Origin: Hydrogenophaga sp.
GTDB lineage: Bacteria > Pseudomonadota > Gammaproteobacteria > Burkholderiales > Burkholderiaceae_C
Assembly: GCA_018993155.1 (NCBI GenBank)
Contig: JAGKSX010000022.1
Location: 1-36,239 of the forward strand
DNA: 36,239 bases
Direction of reading: 5' to 3'
Every line of letters starts with the position of its first letter. The first letter of the stretch is position 1. The notes under the pieces are model-generated. The model was not told the origin of the DNA, made no database searches, and saw only the letters and a list, made by a program, of their open reading frames with translations. The translations under genes and the position numbers were made by a program. Positions 8,303 through 16,771 of this stretch are shown here, one piece after another.

Positions 8303-9160
8303 ATGATCGACCTCCACACCTTGCTGCACCACCCCATTCCACAGGGGCGGCAAAAGCTCTCGCGCCACGCGGCCGCGCTGTACGCGCTGTCGGTCGGCCT
8401 GGGACAGGACCCGCTGGACACCCGGCAACTGGCCTACGTGGACCCGACCCGGGCCGATATGCCGATGCTGCCCTTCATGGCGGTCGTGCTCGCGCCCAAT
8501 GGCCCGTGGATCGCGGACCCGGCGCTGGGCATCGACTACGGCAAAGTGGTGCACGGTGAACAGTCCATGCAGTTCGAGGCGCCACTGCCTACCGAAGGCG
8601 AGGTGGTCTCGACGCTGCGCGTGCTGAACGTGATCGACAAGGGCGAGAGCAAGGGCGCGCTCATGGTCACCGAAAAGGAACTGCGCGACGCGGTGTCGGG
8701 CCAGCGTTATGCGGTGCTGCGCAGCACGCTGTTCCTGCGTGGCAACGGCGGCTTCGGCGGACCCACGGGCCCGATCCCGCCGCTGGACGTGCTACCGGAG
8801 CGCGCGCCCGATCACACGCTGGACCTGCCGACGCGGCCCGAGCAGGCGCTGGTCTACCGCCTCAACGGCGACTTCAACCCGCTGCACGCCGACCCGGCGG
8901 TGGCGGCCAAGGCCGGCTACCCACGGCCCATTCTTCACGGCTTGTGCACCTTGGGCCTGTGCGGCCACGCGCTGCTGCGCACGCTGTGCGAGCACGATCC
9001 GGCACGTATGCTGTCACTCGGTGCGCGTTTCAGCGCCCCGGTGCTGCCCGGTGACACCGTGCGCGTGGAGATGTGGGACGACGGCTCCTTTCGCGCGCGC
9101 GTGCTCGAACGCGACGTGCTCGTCATCAACAACGGCAACGCCAGGATCCGCCCCGCATGA
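8303..9160 (+). CDS. MaoC-family double-hotdog enoyl-CoA hydratase 2
   Basis: A 285-residue protein, the length of a two-hotdog hydratase 2. The N-terminal hotdog (about 1-150) is the degenerate substrate-binding half. The C-terminal hotdog carries the hydratase 2 signature GDFNPLHADPAVA at 189-201, with Asp190, Asn192 and His195 as the catalytic set. It should hydrate trans-2-enoyl-CoA to the R-3-hydroxyacyl-CoA, the stereoisomer used by MFE2-type dehydrogenases such as the preceding SDR. Single-chain two-hotdog hydratases commonly accept bulky substrates such as bile-acid or steroid CoA esters (family knowledge), which fits the rest of the operon. The stop codon overlaps the next start (ATGA at 9157-9160), so translation is coupled. 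Confidence 0.87.
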   Translation: MIDLHTLLHHPIPQGRQKLSRHAAALYALSVGLGQDPLDTRQLAYVDPTRADMPMLPFMAVVLAPNGPWIADPALGIDYGKVVHGEQSMQFEAPLPTEGEVVSTLRVLNVIDKGESKGALMVTEKELRDAVSGQRYAVLRSTLFLRGNGGFGGPTGPIPPLDVLPERAPDHTLDLPTRPEQALVYRLNGDFNPLHADPAVAAKAGYPRPILHGLCTLGLCGHALLRTLCEHDPARMLSLGARFSAPVLPGDTVRVEMWDDGSFRARVLERDVLVINNGNARIRPA

Positions 9161-10329
9161 ACCTCGACCTAGACCCCACCCAGGCAGCCTTCCGCGAGGA
9201 AGTACGCACCTTCATCCGCGAGAGCCTGCCCGACGAGGTGCGCCAGCGCCTGCGTCGGGGCCACGCGCCGCGCAAGCAGGACTCGGTGATGTGGCAGCGC
9301 CTGCTCAACACCCGCGGCTGGGCCGCGCCGCACTGGCCCAAGGAATACGGTGGCGCCGGCCTGGACGTGCCGCGCCGCCTGATCCTGATCGACGAGCTCT
9401 ACCGCGCGCCCGCACCCCAGCCGATCGGCTTCAACATCAACATGCTGGGCACGGTGCTGCTGCGCTACGGCACCGAGGAACAGAAGCGCTTCTTCCTGCC
9501 CAAGCTGGCCAACCTGGACCTCCTGTTCTGCCAGGGCTTCTCGGAGCCGGGGTCGGGCTCGGACCTGGCCTCGCTGCGCACCCGCGCCGAACGCGACGGC
9601 GATCACTACCGCGTCAACGGCCAGAAAATCTGGACCACGAACGCGCACGTGGCCGACTGGATCTTCGCGCTCGTGCGCACCGAGCAGGCTGCGCGCAAGC
9701 AGGATGGCATTTCCTTCCTGCTGATCGACATGAAGAGCCCCGGCATCACGGTGCGCCCGATCGTGTCGATCGACGGCCAGCACCACCTCAACGAAGTCTT
9801 CTTCGACGACGTGCGGGTGCCTGTGGGCAACTTGGTGGGCGAAGAGGGCCGGGGCTGGGACTGCGCCAAGTACCTGCTGGTCAACGAGCGCATCTCGGTC
9901 GCCAGCGTGGGCCAGTGCTGGGAGCGGCTGGACTATGCGCGCGAACTGGCCAGCCAGCAGAAGTCGAATGGCGAGCGCCTGGTGGACGACCCCAAATTCG
10001 CCGCCGAGCTGGCGGTGCTGGGAGCCGAGGTGCGCGCGCTGGAGCTCACCGCCTGGCGCTGCCTGCTCGACCCGGACATCGACCGCACGCTGCCGGGTTT
10101 TGCCTCGGTGCTCAAGCTCAAGGGCTCGGAGCTGATCCAGGACATCACCATGCTGCTCGCCCGCGTCTCCGGCCTGAGCGGGCTGGAGCGCCGCAGCAAC
10201 GATGGCGATGCCGCCCTGCACGGCGACGCGGCCACCGTGTCGCGCTACTTCTTCCACCGTGCCACCTCCATCTACGGTGGATCGAGCGAGGTCCAGAAGG
10301 ACATCCTGGCCAAGACCATCCTGGGTTGA
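9157..10329 (+). CDS. Acyl-CoA dehydrogenase, probable catalytic (alpha) subunit of a heteromeric enzyme
   Basis: A 390-residue FAD-dependent acyl-CoA dehydrogenase. Visible: CQGFSEPGSGSDLASL at 125-140 (flavin and substrate contact), the beta domain with NGQKIWTTNAHVADW at 154-168, and the C-terminal helix region ending IYGGSSEVQKDILAKTILG. The Glu of the usual C-terminal EGT catalytic motif is missing (YGGSS instead). Glu244 in LLVNERISVAS sits where the isovaleryl-CoA-type enzymes and the mycobacterial heterotetrameric FadE proteins carry their catalytic base. Together with the unlike dehydrogenase encoded five bases downstream, this points to an alpha2beta2 enzyme of the steroid side-chain type, which introduces the 2,3 double bond into a bulky acyl-CoA (inference). 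Start is the ATG overlapping the preceding stop. Confidence 0.87.
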   Translation: MNLDLDPTQAAFREEVRTFIRESLPDEVRQRLRRGHAPRKQDSVMWQRLLNTRGWAAPHWPKEYGGAGLDVPRRLILIDELYRAPAPQPIGFNINMLGTVLLRYGTEEQKRFFLPKLANLDLLFCQGFSEPGSGSDLASLRTRAERDGDHYRVNGQKIWTTNAHVADWIFALVRTEQAARKQDGISFLLIDMKSPGITVRPIVSIDGQHHLNEVFFDDVRVPVGNLVGEEGRGWDCAKYLLVNERISVASVGQCWERLDYARELASQQKSNGERLVDDPKFAAELAVLGAEVRALELTAWRCLLDPDIDRTLPGFASVLKLKGSELIQDITMLLARVSGLSGLERRSNDGDAALHGDAATVSRYFFHRATSIYGGSSEVQKDILAKTILG

Positions 10330-10334
10330 ACCAC

Positions 10335-11471
10335 ATGAACTTTCACATCAGCGAAGAACACCAGCTCCTGTCGGAGAGCCTGTCGCGCCTGTTGGGCGAC
10401 CAGGTCGGCTTCGAGCAGCGACGCGCCATTGCCGCGTCGGCCGAAGGTTGGAGTGCCGAGGTCTGGCGCCAGTTGGCCGATCTGGGCGTGCTCGCGCTCG
10501 GCATTCCCGAGGCCTACGGCGGCCTGAGCGAGGCCGCGGCCGACCGCCTGCCGGTGGCCCAGACTCTGGGCCGTGCGCTGTCGCTCGAACCCTACCTGGC
10601 CACTGCGGTGCTGGGCAGCACCGCCGTGCTCCAGGCCGGCAGCGAGGCACAGAAAAACGCGCTGCTGCCCGCGCTGGCCAGCGGCGGTTTGCGCCTGGCC
10701 TGGGCGCACGACGAAAGCGGCGAGCGGCACAACCCGACGTGGGTGGACACCCGCGCCACGCACGAAGGCGCCAGCTGGCGGCTCGACGGCCACAAGGCGC
10801 TGGTGCTGCACGCGAACGCGGCCGGTCGTCTGGTGGTGAGCGCGCGCGTGGCAGGGCAGGGCGGTGCCACGCAAGGCATTGCTCTGTTCCTGGTCGACCC
10901 CGGCGCCGCCGGTGTGGCGTTGCGCCATTTCCGGCTCGTCGACGACACACCGGCGGCCGAGCTGACGCTGCAGGGCGCGGCCGCCGAGGCGCTCGGCGAT
11001 CCCGCGGACGCAGCGCGCCAGGCCGCGGCCCTGCGGGCGGTGCTCGATGCCGGCACGGCGGCCGCCTGCGCCGGCATGGTCGGCGCCATGGAAGCCGCCT
11101 TCGAACTCACCACTGGCTACGTGAACACGCGCAAGCAGTTCGGCCGTCTTATCGGCGAATACCAGGCCCTGCGCCACCGGGTCGCTGAGATGCGGGTCGG
11201 CCTGGAGGTCTCGCGCACGATGGCTATGGCCGCCGCGCTGGCGGCCGACGGGGCCGGCTCGCCCGAGGCCACCACCGAACTGCTGCGCGCCAAGCTGGTC
11301 ATTGGCCGGCAGGCCCGCATGGTGGGTCAAGCGGCCATACAGTCGCACGGGGGCATCGGCATGACCGAGGAATACGCGGTCGGCCATTGCCTGCGCCGCA
11401 TCCACGTGCTCGACCAGCTCTTCGGCGATGCCGATGCGATGGCCGCGCGCCTGGCCCGCCTGGGCGCCTGA
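10335..11471 (+). CDS. Acyl-CoA dehydrogenase-like protein, probable non-catalytic (beta) partner subunit
   Basis: A 378-residue member of the acyl-CoA dehydrogenase family starting MNFHISEEHQLLSESLSRLL. The N-terminal helical domain is clear (LADLGVLALGIPEAYGGLSE) and so is the C-terminal flavin part (TRKQFGRLIGEYQALRHRVAEM and QSHGGIGMTEEYAVGH). The middle beta domain is poorly conserved: the usual SEPxxGSD loop reads AHDESGERHNP, and no catalytic Glu is found at either known position. Such divergent copies occur beside a catalytic subunit in heterotetrameric dehydrogenases and supply FAD contacts but not the base. It lies five bases after the alpha gene. A free-standing role cannot be ruled out. 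Confidence 0.83.
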   Translation: MNFHISEEHQLLSESLSRLLGDQVGFEQRRAIAASAEGWSAEVWRQLADLGVLALGIPEAYGGLSEAAADRLPVAQTLGRALSLEPYLATAVLGSTAVLQAGSEAQKNALLPALASGGLRLAWAHDESGERHNPTWVDTRATHEGASWRLDGHKALVLHANAAGRLVVSARVAGQGGATQGIALFLVDPGAAGVALRHFRLVDDTPAAELTLQGAAAEALGDPADAARQAAALRAVLDAGTAAACAGMVGAMEAAFELTTGYVNTRKQFGRLIGEYQALRHRVAEMRVGLEVSRTMAMAAALAADGAGSPEATTELLRAKLVIGRQARMVGQAAIQSHGGIGMTEEYAVGHCLRRIHVLDQLFGDADAMAARLARLGA

Positions 11472-11498
11472 CGACAACCACAGGAACCGAGTCTCACC

Positions 11499-13049
11499 AT
11501 GTCTCTCACGCTCAGCCTTCAGCGCTCCATGCAGCTCACGCCGACGAAGACGGCGACCATCTTTGGCTCGCGCCGCCGAAGCTTCCAGGTCTACGGCGAA
11601 CGGGTCGCCCGTCTGGCCGGTGCCCTGCGCGCGCTGGGCATGCAGCCGAACGAGCGCGTCGGCATCCTGGCGCTCAACTCTGATCGCTTCCTTGAATGCG
11701 TCATGGCCGTGTGGTGGGCTGGCGGTGTGCTGAACCCGGTGAACATCCGCTGGAGCGTGCCGGAGATCGTGTATTCGCTGGACGACTGCGACACGCGCAT
11801 CCTGATCGTGGACGATGCCTTCGCGCCCCTGGCACCCCGGATCAGTGCCACCGCAAGGCACGCGCCGCTGTTCATCCATGCCGACGAAGACCAGACGCCC
11901 GTGGGCATGCACGCGTACGAAGCGCTGATCGACGCCCACGACGCCGTGGAAGACGCCGGACGCGGTGGTGACGACCTCGCCTGCATCATGTACACCGGTG
12001 GCACCACGGGCCACCCCAAGGGCGTGATGCAGTCGCACATGAACCTGTGGGCCGCGGCGGTGCAGCGCCTGGCGGAAACCCCCATCCTGCGCAACAGCAC
12101 GGCGCTGCATGTCGTGCCGCTGTTCCACATTGCCGGGCTGGGCCGCATCGTCATGCAGTCCATTGCGGGCGAATGCCAGGCCGTGCTGCCGGGCTTCGAC
12201 GCGCGCCAGGTGCTCGAGATCATCGAGCGCGACAAGGTCACCGACACCGTGATGGTGCCGACCATGATCCAGGCGGTGCTGAACCACCCCGATTTCCACA
12301 AGTTCGACCTCAGCAGCTTCAAGCGCCTAGGCTACGGCGCTTCGCCAAGCGCCAGCGTGATGGTCGAGCAGGCGGTGCGCCTGTTGCCCCATGTGGAGCT
12401 GTCCCATGCGTATGGGTTAACAGAGGCCTGCCCGGTGGTGTCCTCCAGCGGACCGGCGCACCACAGCGAAGCCGCGCGCAAGAGCGGCTTGTCGCGCTCG
12501 GCCGGCCTGCCGGCCTTCGGGGTGCTGGTGCGCATCGTCGACGCCGATGGCAACGAGGTGCCGCGCGGCGTGGTGGGCGAGATCACGGCGCGTGGCCCGA
12601 ACATCATGCTGGGATACTGGAACAAACCGGAAGAGACCGCGAGGGCCCTGCGCGACGGCTGGCTGTTCACCGGCGACGGCGGTTACATGGATGCCGAGGG
12701 CAACCTCTTCATCGTCGACCGCATCAAGGACATGATCGTCAGCGGTGGCGAGAACGTCTACTCGGCCGAGGTTGAAAACGCCATAGCCCAGCACCCGGCC
12801 GTGGCGATGTGCGCCGTGATCGGCATCCCACACGAGAAGTGGGGCGAGGCGGTGCACGCCGTGGTGGTGCGCAAGCCTGGCACCGAGCTGGACGAGGAGG
12901 CCGTGCGCGCGCACTGTCGCAAGCTGATCGCCAGCTACAAATGCCCCAAGACGGTGGTGTTCCGCGACGAGCTGCCGTTGTCGAGCGCCGGCAAGATCTT
13001 GAAGCGCGACCTGCGTGAACCGTACTGGCCCCGCAAGGCTGCGGTATGA
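11499..13049 (+). CDS. AMP-forming acyl-CoA synthetase (FadD-like)
   Basis: A 516-residue adenylate-forming CoA ligase. Motifs in order: P-loop-like YTGGTTGHPKG at 165-175, YGLTEA at 305-310, GYWNKPEET and the DGWLFTGDGGYMD block in the C-terminal third, DRIKDMIVSGGENVYSAEVE at the hinge, and the catalytic Lys499 in SAGKILKRDLR. It activates a carboxylic acid with ATP and CoA, giving AMP and pyrophosphate. It provides the entry step for the operon, whose other enzymes all act on acyl-CoA. The substrate cannot be read from the sequence. The stop overlaps the start of the metallo-hydrolase gene (ATGA at 13046-13049). Confidence 0.9.
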   Translation: MSLTLSLQRSMQLTPTKTATIFGSRRRSFQVYGERVARLAGALRALGMQPNERVGILALNSDRFLECVMAVWWAGGVLNPVNIRWSVPEIVYSLDDCDTRILIVDDAFAPLAPRISATARHAPLFIHADEDQTPVGMHAYEALIDAHDAVEDAGRGGDDLACIMYTGGTTGHPKGVMQSHMNLWAAAVQRLAETPILRNSTALHVVPLFHIAGLGRIVMQSIAGECQAVLPGFDARQVLEIIERDKVTDTVMVPTMIQAVLNHPDFHKFDLSSFKRLGYGASPSASVMVEQAVRLLPHVELSHAYGLTEACPVVSSSGPAHHSEAARKSGLSRSAGLPAFGVLVRIVDADGNEVPRGVVGEITARGPNIMLGYWNKPEETARALRDGWLFTGDGGYMDAEGNLFIVDRIKDMIVSGGENVYSAEVENAIAQHPAVAMCAVIGIPHEKWGEAVHAVVVRKPGTELDEEAVRAHCRKLIASYKCPKTVVFRDELPLSSAGKILKRDLREPYWPRKAAV

Positions 13050-14134
13050 GCGAGGTGTGTGTGTCGGATCGCGCGTCGCAACGCAAGGACCGCTTGCGTT
13101 ACCCGTGCGGCGAGGCCCCGGCACCGGGCAGCGCGCTGGAGGTCGCACCCGGCGTTCTCTGGCAGCGCATACCGCTGTACAACGGCCAGACCATCAATGC
13201 CTGGGCGCTGCGCGACGGCGAAGGCTGGACGGTGGTCGACACCGGCATGTCGACCGAGGCCGGGCTGGCGGTGTGGCAGCAACTGCTCGCGCCGGAGGGG
13301 CCGCTGCAAGGCCGACCGGTCACCCGCGTGATCGCCACCCACCTGCACGCGGACCACGTCGGCATGGCGGGCTGGCTATGCAGCAAGTTCGACTGCGAGC
13401 TCTGGATGACGCAGGGCGAATACCAGCAGGCCAACCTGATGCATGCCCGCGCGGCGCAACCCATGCCGGCGCAGGATCTGGCCTTCTATGAGCGCGCAGG
13501 CTGGGACGCGCAGGCACTCGCCACCGTGGCACCGATGGGCCGCTACATGTCGCCGCTGCCGGCGTGCTACCGCCGCATCCGCGAAGGCGAGCGCATCCGC
13601 ATTGGCGAGGACGACTGGCAGGTGCTGATCGGCAACGGGCATTCCAGCGAGCACGCCTGCCTGTACTGTGCGCCGCGAGGGCTGTTCATCTCGGGCGACC
13701 AGGTGCTGCCGCTGATCTCGTCCAACGTGTCGGTCTGGCCGCTGGAGCCGGCCGCCAACCCCATGCAGGACTGGCTCGCCTCGCTGGAGAAGGTCAGCCA
13801 GGCCATTCCCGATGACGTGCTGGTGCTGCCCGCGCACGACGATCCCTTCCACGGTTTGCACGAGCGCCTGGCGCAACTGGCGCGCAAACGCCACCGCGCG
13901 CTGGACCAGTTGCGCGAGGCTTTGCAGCGGCGCGAGCTGCGCGTGGTCGACACCTTTGACGCGGTGTTCGGGCGATCGAGCTTTGCCAACGCCTTCGTGC
14001 AACAGCTCGCCACCGGCGAGGCGGTGGCCTACCTCAACTACCTGATCGACCGGGGTGAGGCCTGTGCGCGCGAGGACGAGCGCGGCATCGCCTGGTATGG
14101 CGGTGCCGAGCCACATGTCTTGCAGAAGGCCTGA
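13046..14134 (+). CDS. Metallo-beta-lactamase-fold hydrolase
   Basis: A 362-residue MBL-fold enzyme with a complete set of metal ligands: THLHADHVG at 98-106 (His99, His101, Asp103, His104), His199 in GNGHSSEH, Asp218 in ISGDQ and His264 in LPAHDDPF. About 95 residues follow the fold and form a helical C-terminal tail. The closest general class is the glyoxalase II-like hydrolases, some of which cleave thioesters. Inside an acyl-CoA operon, with its start overlapping the ligase stop, a thioesterase or lactonase role on a pathway intermediate is the natural guess, but no substrate-specific feature is visible. An overflow enzyme that recovers CoA from dead-end thioesters is another possibility. 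Confidence 0.85.
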   Translation: MSEVCVSDRASQRKDRLRYPCGEAPAPGSALEVAPGVLWQRIPLYNGQTINAWALRDGEGWTVVDTGMSTEAGLAVWQQLLAPEGPLQGRPVTRVIATHLHADHVGMAGWLCSKFDCELWMTQGEYQQANLMHARAAQPMPAQDLAFYERAGWDAQALATVAPMGRYMSPLPACYRRIREGERIRIGEDDWQVLIGNGHSSEHACLYCAPRGLFISGDQVLPLISSNVSVWPLEPAANPMQDWLASLEKVSQAIPDDVLVLPAHDDPFHGLHERLAQLARKRHRALDQLREALQRRELRVVDTFDAVFGRSSFANAFVQQLATGEAVAYLNYLIDRGEACAREDERGIAWYGGAEPHVLQKA

Positions 14135-14137
14135 CGC

Positions 14138-14968
14138 ATGAACACCCCGAACACCATGGACCTGCGCGAAGCCACGCTGCGCATCGGCGAACACGGCGTG
14201 GCCGAGTTCACGCACCAGCGGCCGCAAGCGTGCAACGCGCTGAGCATGGCGATGCGGCAGGACTACCGGGACATGCTGGAGCGTGTCGAGAACGACCGAG
14301 CTATTCGCGCCCTGATCATCACCGGCTCGGGCGGCAGTTTCTGCGCCGGTGGCGACGTGAAGGGCATGGCCGCAATGCAGTCGGCCGAGGGCGCGGGGCC
14401 GAGCGGCGAGGCCCGCAGCCGCATCGGCGCCGACCACCATCGCTGGCTCGACCGTCTGCGCTCGCTGGACGTGCCGGTGATCGCTGCGGTGGACGGCCCG
14501 GCCTTCGGTGCCGGCGCGTCGCTCGCGCTCATGGCCGACTTTGTGCTGGCCTCAAACCGCGCCACCTTCTGCATGGTGTTCGCCCGCATGGGCATGGTGC
14601 CGGACTTCGGCGCCTTCCACACCTTGCCCCGCCTGGTCGGGCTGGCCAGGGCCAAGGAACTCATGCTGACCGCGCGGCGCTTCGGCGCGGAAGAAGCGCG
14701 GGACATGGGCATCGTCTACGCGGTGCACGGGCCGGAGCAACTGCTGGACGAAGCGCGCCGGCTGGCCACGCGCTTGGCGAACGGCCCGCGCGATGCCATG
14801 GGCATGATCAAGAACACGCTCAACCGCAGCTTCGACAGCGACTACCGCACCCTGGCGGAGATCGAAGCGCACCAGCAGGCCGTGGCCATGTCACTGCCGT
14901 ACCACGCGGACGCGGTGCAGCGCTTCGTGCGCAAGGAGCCGCCGGCGTACGACTGGGACCGGGCTTAG
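14138..14968 (+). CDS. Crotonase-family protein, PaaG-like enoyl-CoA isomerase rather than hydratase
   Basis: A 276-residue crotonase fold starting three bases after the preceding stop. The oxyanion-hole segments are present: SFCAGGDV at 67-74 and GPAFGAGASLAL at 120-131. Both glutamates needed by true enoyl-CoA hydratases are absent: Ser128 occupies the first position and Phe148 the second. Instead Asp156 in GMVPDFGAFHTLPR lies where PaaG-type isomerases carry their catalytic Asp (pattern LVPDxGG). Double-bond isomerisation or ring-oxepin-type chemistry is therefore more likely than hydration, which the MaoC protein can already perform. It is the last gene of the operon, and its stop lies four bases from the convergent IclR gene. 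Confidence 0.82.
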   Translation: MNTPNTMDLREATLRIGEHGVAEFTHQRPQACNALSMAMRQDYRDMLERVENDRAIRALIITGSGGSFCAGGDVKGMAAMQSAEGAGPSGEARSRIGADHHRWLDRLRSLDVPVIAAVDGPAFGAGASLALMADFVLASNRATFCMVFARMGMVPDFGAFHTLPRLVGLARAKELMLTARRFGAEEARDMGIVYAVHGPEQLLDEARRLATRLANGPRDAMGMIKNTLNRSFDSDYRTLAEIEAHQQAVAMSLPYHADAVQRFVRKEPPAYDWDRA

Positions 14969-14972
14969 CGCA

Positions 14973-15710
14973 TCACCCCGTCATCAGCGTCGCCGCCACC
15001 GCCTGCAAGGTTTTCAGGTAGTCGTCGCGGTTGCGCTGCATGCGCTCGTGCGGACCGGCCAGCGCCAGGCCGACCGGTAGCTCGTCGATCCAACCCGCCA
15101 CCGCCAGGCCGTCCACGCCCTCGGTGCCTTCGCCCACGGACTCCGCCCAGCCTTGCTGGCGGCTTTTCGCCACGGCATTGCGGAAGCGCTTGGGGTCGGT
15201 GATGGAGCGCGGCGTGAACGCCTTCAGGCTCATCTTGTCGATGGTGGCCGCGAGGTCTTCGTCGGCCTGCAAGCCCAGCAAAGCCTTGCCCATGGCCGAG
15301 GCGCTGAGGCCGATCCGATCGCCCACCTCCACCACGTAGCGCAAGGACTGCCGGCTCGCCTGCGCGGCCACCACCTTGGCGGCGTTGTGGTCGAGCACGC
15401 CGAAGAACGCGCTCTCGCCCGTCTTCTCGGCCAGCTGCTCCACCGCTTCGCGGGCGACGGTGGTGAGGGGGTCGCTCTCGTTGATGCGCTGCGCGGTTTC
15501 CCACAGGCGCGCCGTGGGATAGTAGCGCAGCGTGCGGGGCGTGCGCATGAGATAGCCGACCGCGTGCAGCGTGTGCAGCAGGTCCAGGCTGCTGCTGTCG
15601 GGCACGGACAGCAGGCGCGCCACTTCCGAGTTGGACAAGGGGCGTTTCTCGCGCGAGAAGATTTCGAAGACGGTGAGCGTGCGCGTCGCGCCGGTGACCA
15701 GGGCAGGCAT
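14973..15710 (-). CDS. IclR-family transcriptional regulator (first of two paralogues)
   Basis: A 245-residue IclR regulator. The N-terminal winged helix (about 5-65) contains LSNSEVARLLSVPDSSSLDLLHTLHAVGYL. The C-terminal effector domain (about 80-245) includes ESAFFGVLDHNAAKVVAAQ and the SASAMGKALL motif. The start at 15710 is supported by a near-perfect GGAGG five bases upstream; an in-frame ATG 12 bases earlier would overlap that site. It is the last gene of the minus-strand operon and is closely similar to the IclR protein encoded at 21432 along most of its length, so the two are a duplicated pair flanking the same pathway genes. It probably senses a small organic acid or CoA ester of the adjacent pathway (inference). 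Confidence 0.9.
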   Translation of the reverse strand: MPALVTGATRTLTVFEIFSREKRPLSNSEVARLLSVPDSSSLDLLHTLHAVGYLMRTPRTLRYYPTARLWETAQRINESDPLTTVAREAVEQLAEKTGESAFFGVLDHNAAKVVAAQASRQSLRYVVEVGDRIGLSASAMGKALLGLQADEDLAATIDKMSLKAFTPRSITDPKRFRNAVAKSRQQGWAESVGEGTEGVDGLAVAGWIDELPVGLALAGPHERMQRNRDDYLKTLQAVAATLMTG

Positions 15711-15762
15711 GGGTTCCTCCAAACGAAACGCGTAGTGTCCTCAATTTTGGCGGAGCCTCGGC

Positions 15763-16761
15763 TCAGGCGCGGTCGAAGAAGGCCTGCCGGGCGCGCTCGG
15801 GCACCGACATGCCGGTGGCGTTGGCCTTCTGCAGGACGCCCCAGAAGTAGCGGTAGGTGGCGCGGTCGTGCAGCTCGCCCTGGTACTGGATCGGGCCCCA
15901 GTCGGCCGCCTGGGCGGCGAGCAGGATCTCCGCGCCGTCGTGCACCTCCCGGAAATCGGGCTGCATGGCCTGCACGATCGGGGCGATCTGGGCCGGGTAG
16001 ATGCTCCACATGCGCTGGAACCCGAACGCGTGGCGCGCGCGCGAGGCATCGCCGCTGATGACCTCGGCGTCCTTGAGGTTCAGGCACACGTTGTGCGCCG
16101 GCACGACACCGTTGGCCAGGGCGGCGGCCGACACCTCGGCCTTGGCGCGCGCCAGCAAAGGATGCTCGAACTGGCCCGGGCTGCGCATGGCCGATGCCGG
16201 GATCGCGCCGTGGTGGCCGCTCACGAAATCCATCAGGCCGAAGTCGAGCACCTCGAGGTGGGGCAGGGCGGCGATCGCGTGCACGTCGCGCAAGGCGCCA
16301 TGGGTTTCGATCAACACGTGGATGGGCACAGGGGTGCTGCGACCGGATTGGCGGGCGGTGCTTTGCACGTATTCGATCACCTCGGCCACTTGCTGGGTCG
16401 CCGTGGCCTTGGGGATGGTGACGTAGGCAAGGCGTTGCGCGGCACCGCCGACGACGATCTCCACGTCCTGCCGCCAGGCCGGGTGCGATGGGTCGTGGAT
16501 GCGCACACCGAGCTTGCCGTGGCGGTTCAGGGGTGACGCGATCACGCGCGCCACCATCTCGGCGTGGGCTCGCTCCTCACCGGCACGCGCGCCGTCTTCG
16601 CAGTCGCAGGTGATGTCGAACACGGGGCCCATTTCGTCCTGCAGCGCCAGGGCTTTGACGATCAGCTTTTCGCTGCCGGCGAAGTGCTCGCAGGCGGCGA
16701 GCGCGGGGAAGGTTTTTTCGCCGGAGAAGAGGGCGTCCTTGGGGTGCACGATGGTGGTCAT
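15763..16761 (-). CDS. HpcH/HpaI (CitE-like) CoA-ester lyase, beta-methylmalyl-CoA or citramalyl-CoA lyase type
   Basis: A 332-residue TIM-barrel lyase. Conserved points: the acidic CDCEDGA segment at 52-58, Arg87 in GVRIHD, Glu152 in LIETHGALRDV and Asp179 in FGLMDFVSGHHG, which together bind Mg2+ and the keto-acid part of the substrate. Family members split 3-hydroxyacyl-CoA acids such as malyl-CoA, beta-methylmalyl-CoA or citramalyl-CoA into acetyl- or propionyl-CoA plus glyoxylate or pyruvate. The gene directly upstream in the operon encodes a mesaconyl-CoA-hydratase-like protein, whose product would be the substrate of such a lyase. Which C5 isomer is cleaved cannot be told from sequence. 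The start lies 10 bases after the preceding stop and has no strong ribosome-binding site. Confidence 0.86.
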   Translation of the reverse strand: MTTIVHPKDALFSGEKTFPALAACEHFAGSEKLIVKALALQDEMGPVFDITCDCEDGARAGEERAHAEMVARVIASPLNRHGKLGVRIHDPSHPAWRQDVEIVVGGAAQRLAYVTIPKATATQQVAEVIEYVQSTARQSGRSTPVPIHVLIETHGALRDVHAIAALPHLEVLDFGLMDFVSGHHGAIPASAMRSPGQFEHPLLARAKAEVSAAALANGVVPAHNVCLNLKDAEVISGDASRARHAFGFQRMWSIYPAQIAPIVQAMQPDFREVHDGAEILLAAQAADWGPIQYQGELHDRATYRYFWGVLQKANATGMSVPERARQAFFDRA

Positions 16762-16771
16762 GGTCTTGTGT

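Noticed and set aside
3663-14968. Complete steroid degradation cluster
   Set aside because: No ring-cleaving dioxygenase, ketosteroid dehydrogenase or monooxygenase is visible; only side-chain-type enzymes are present.
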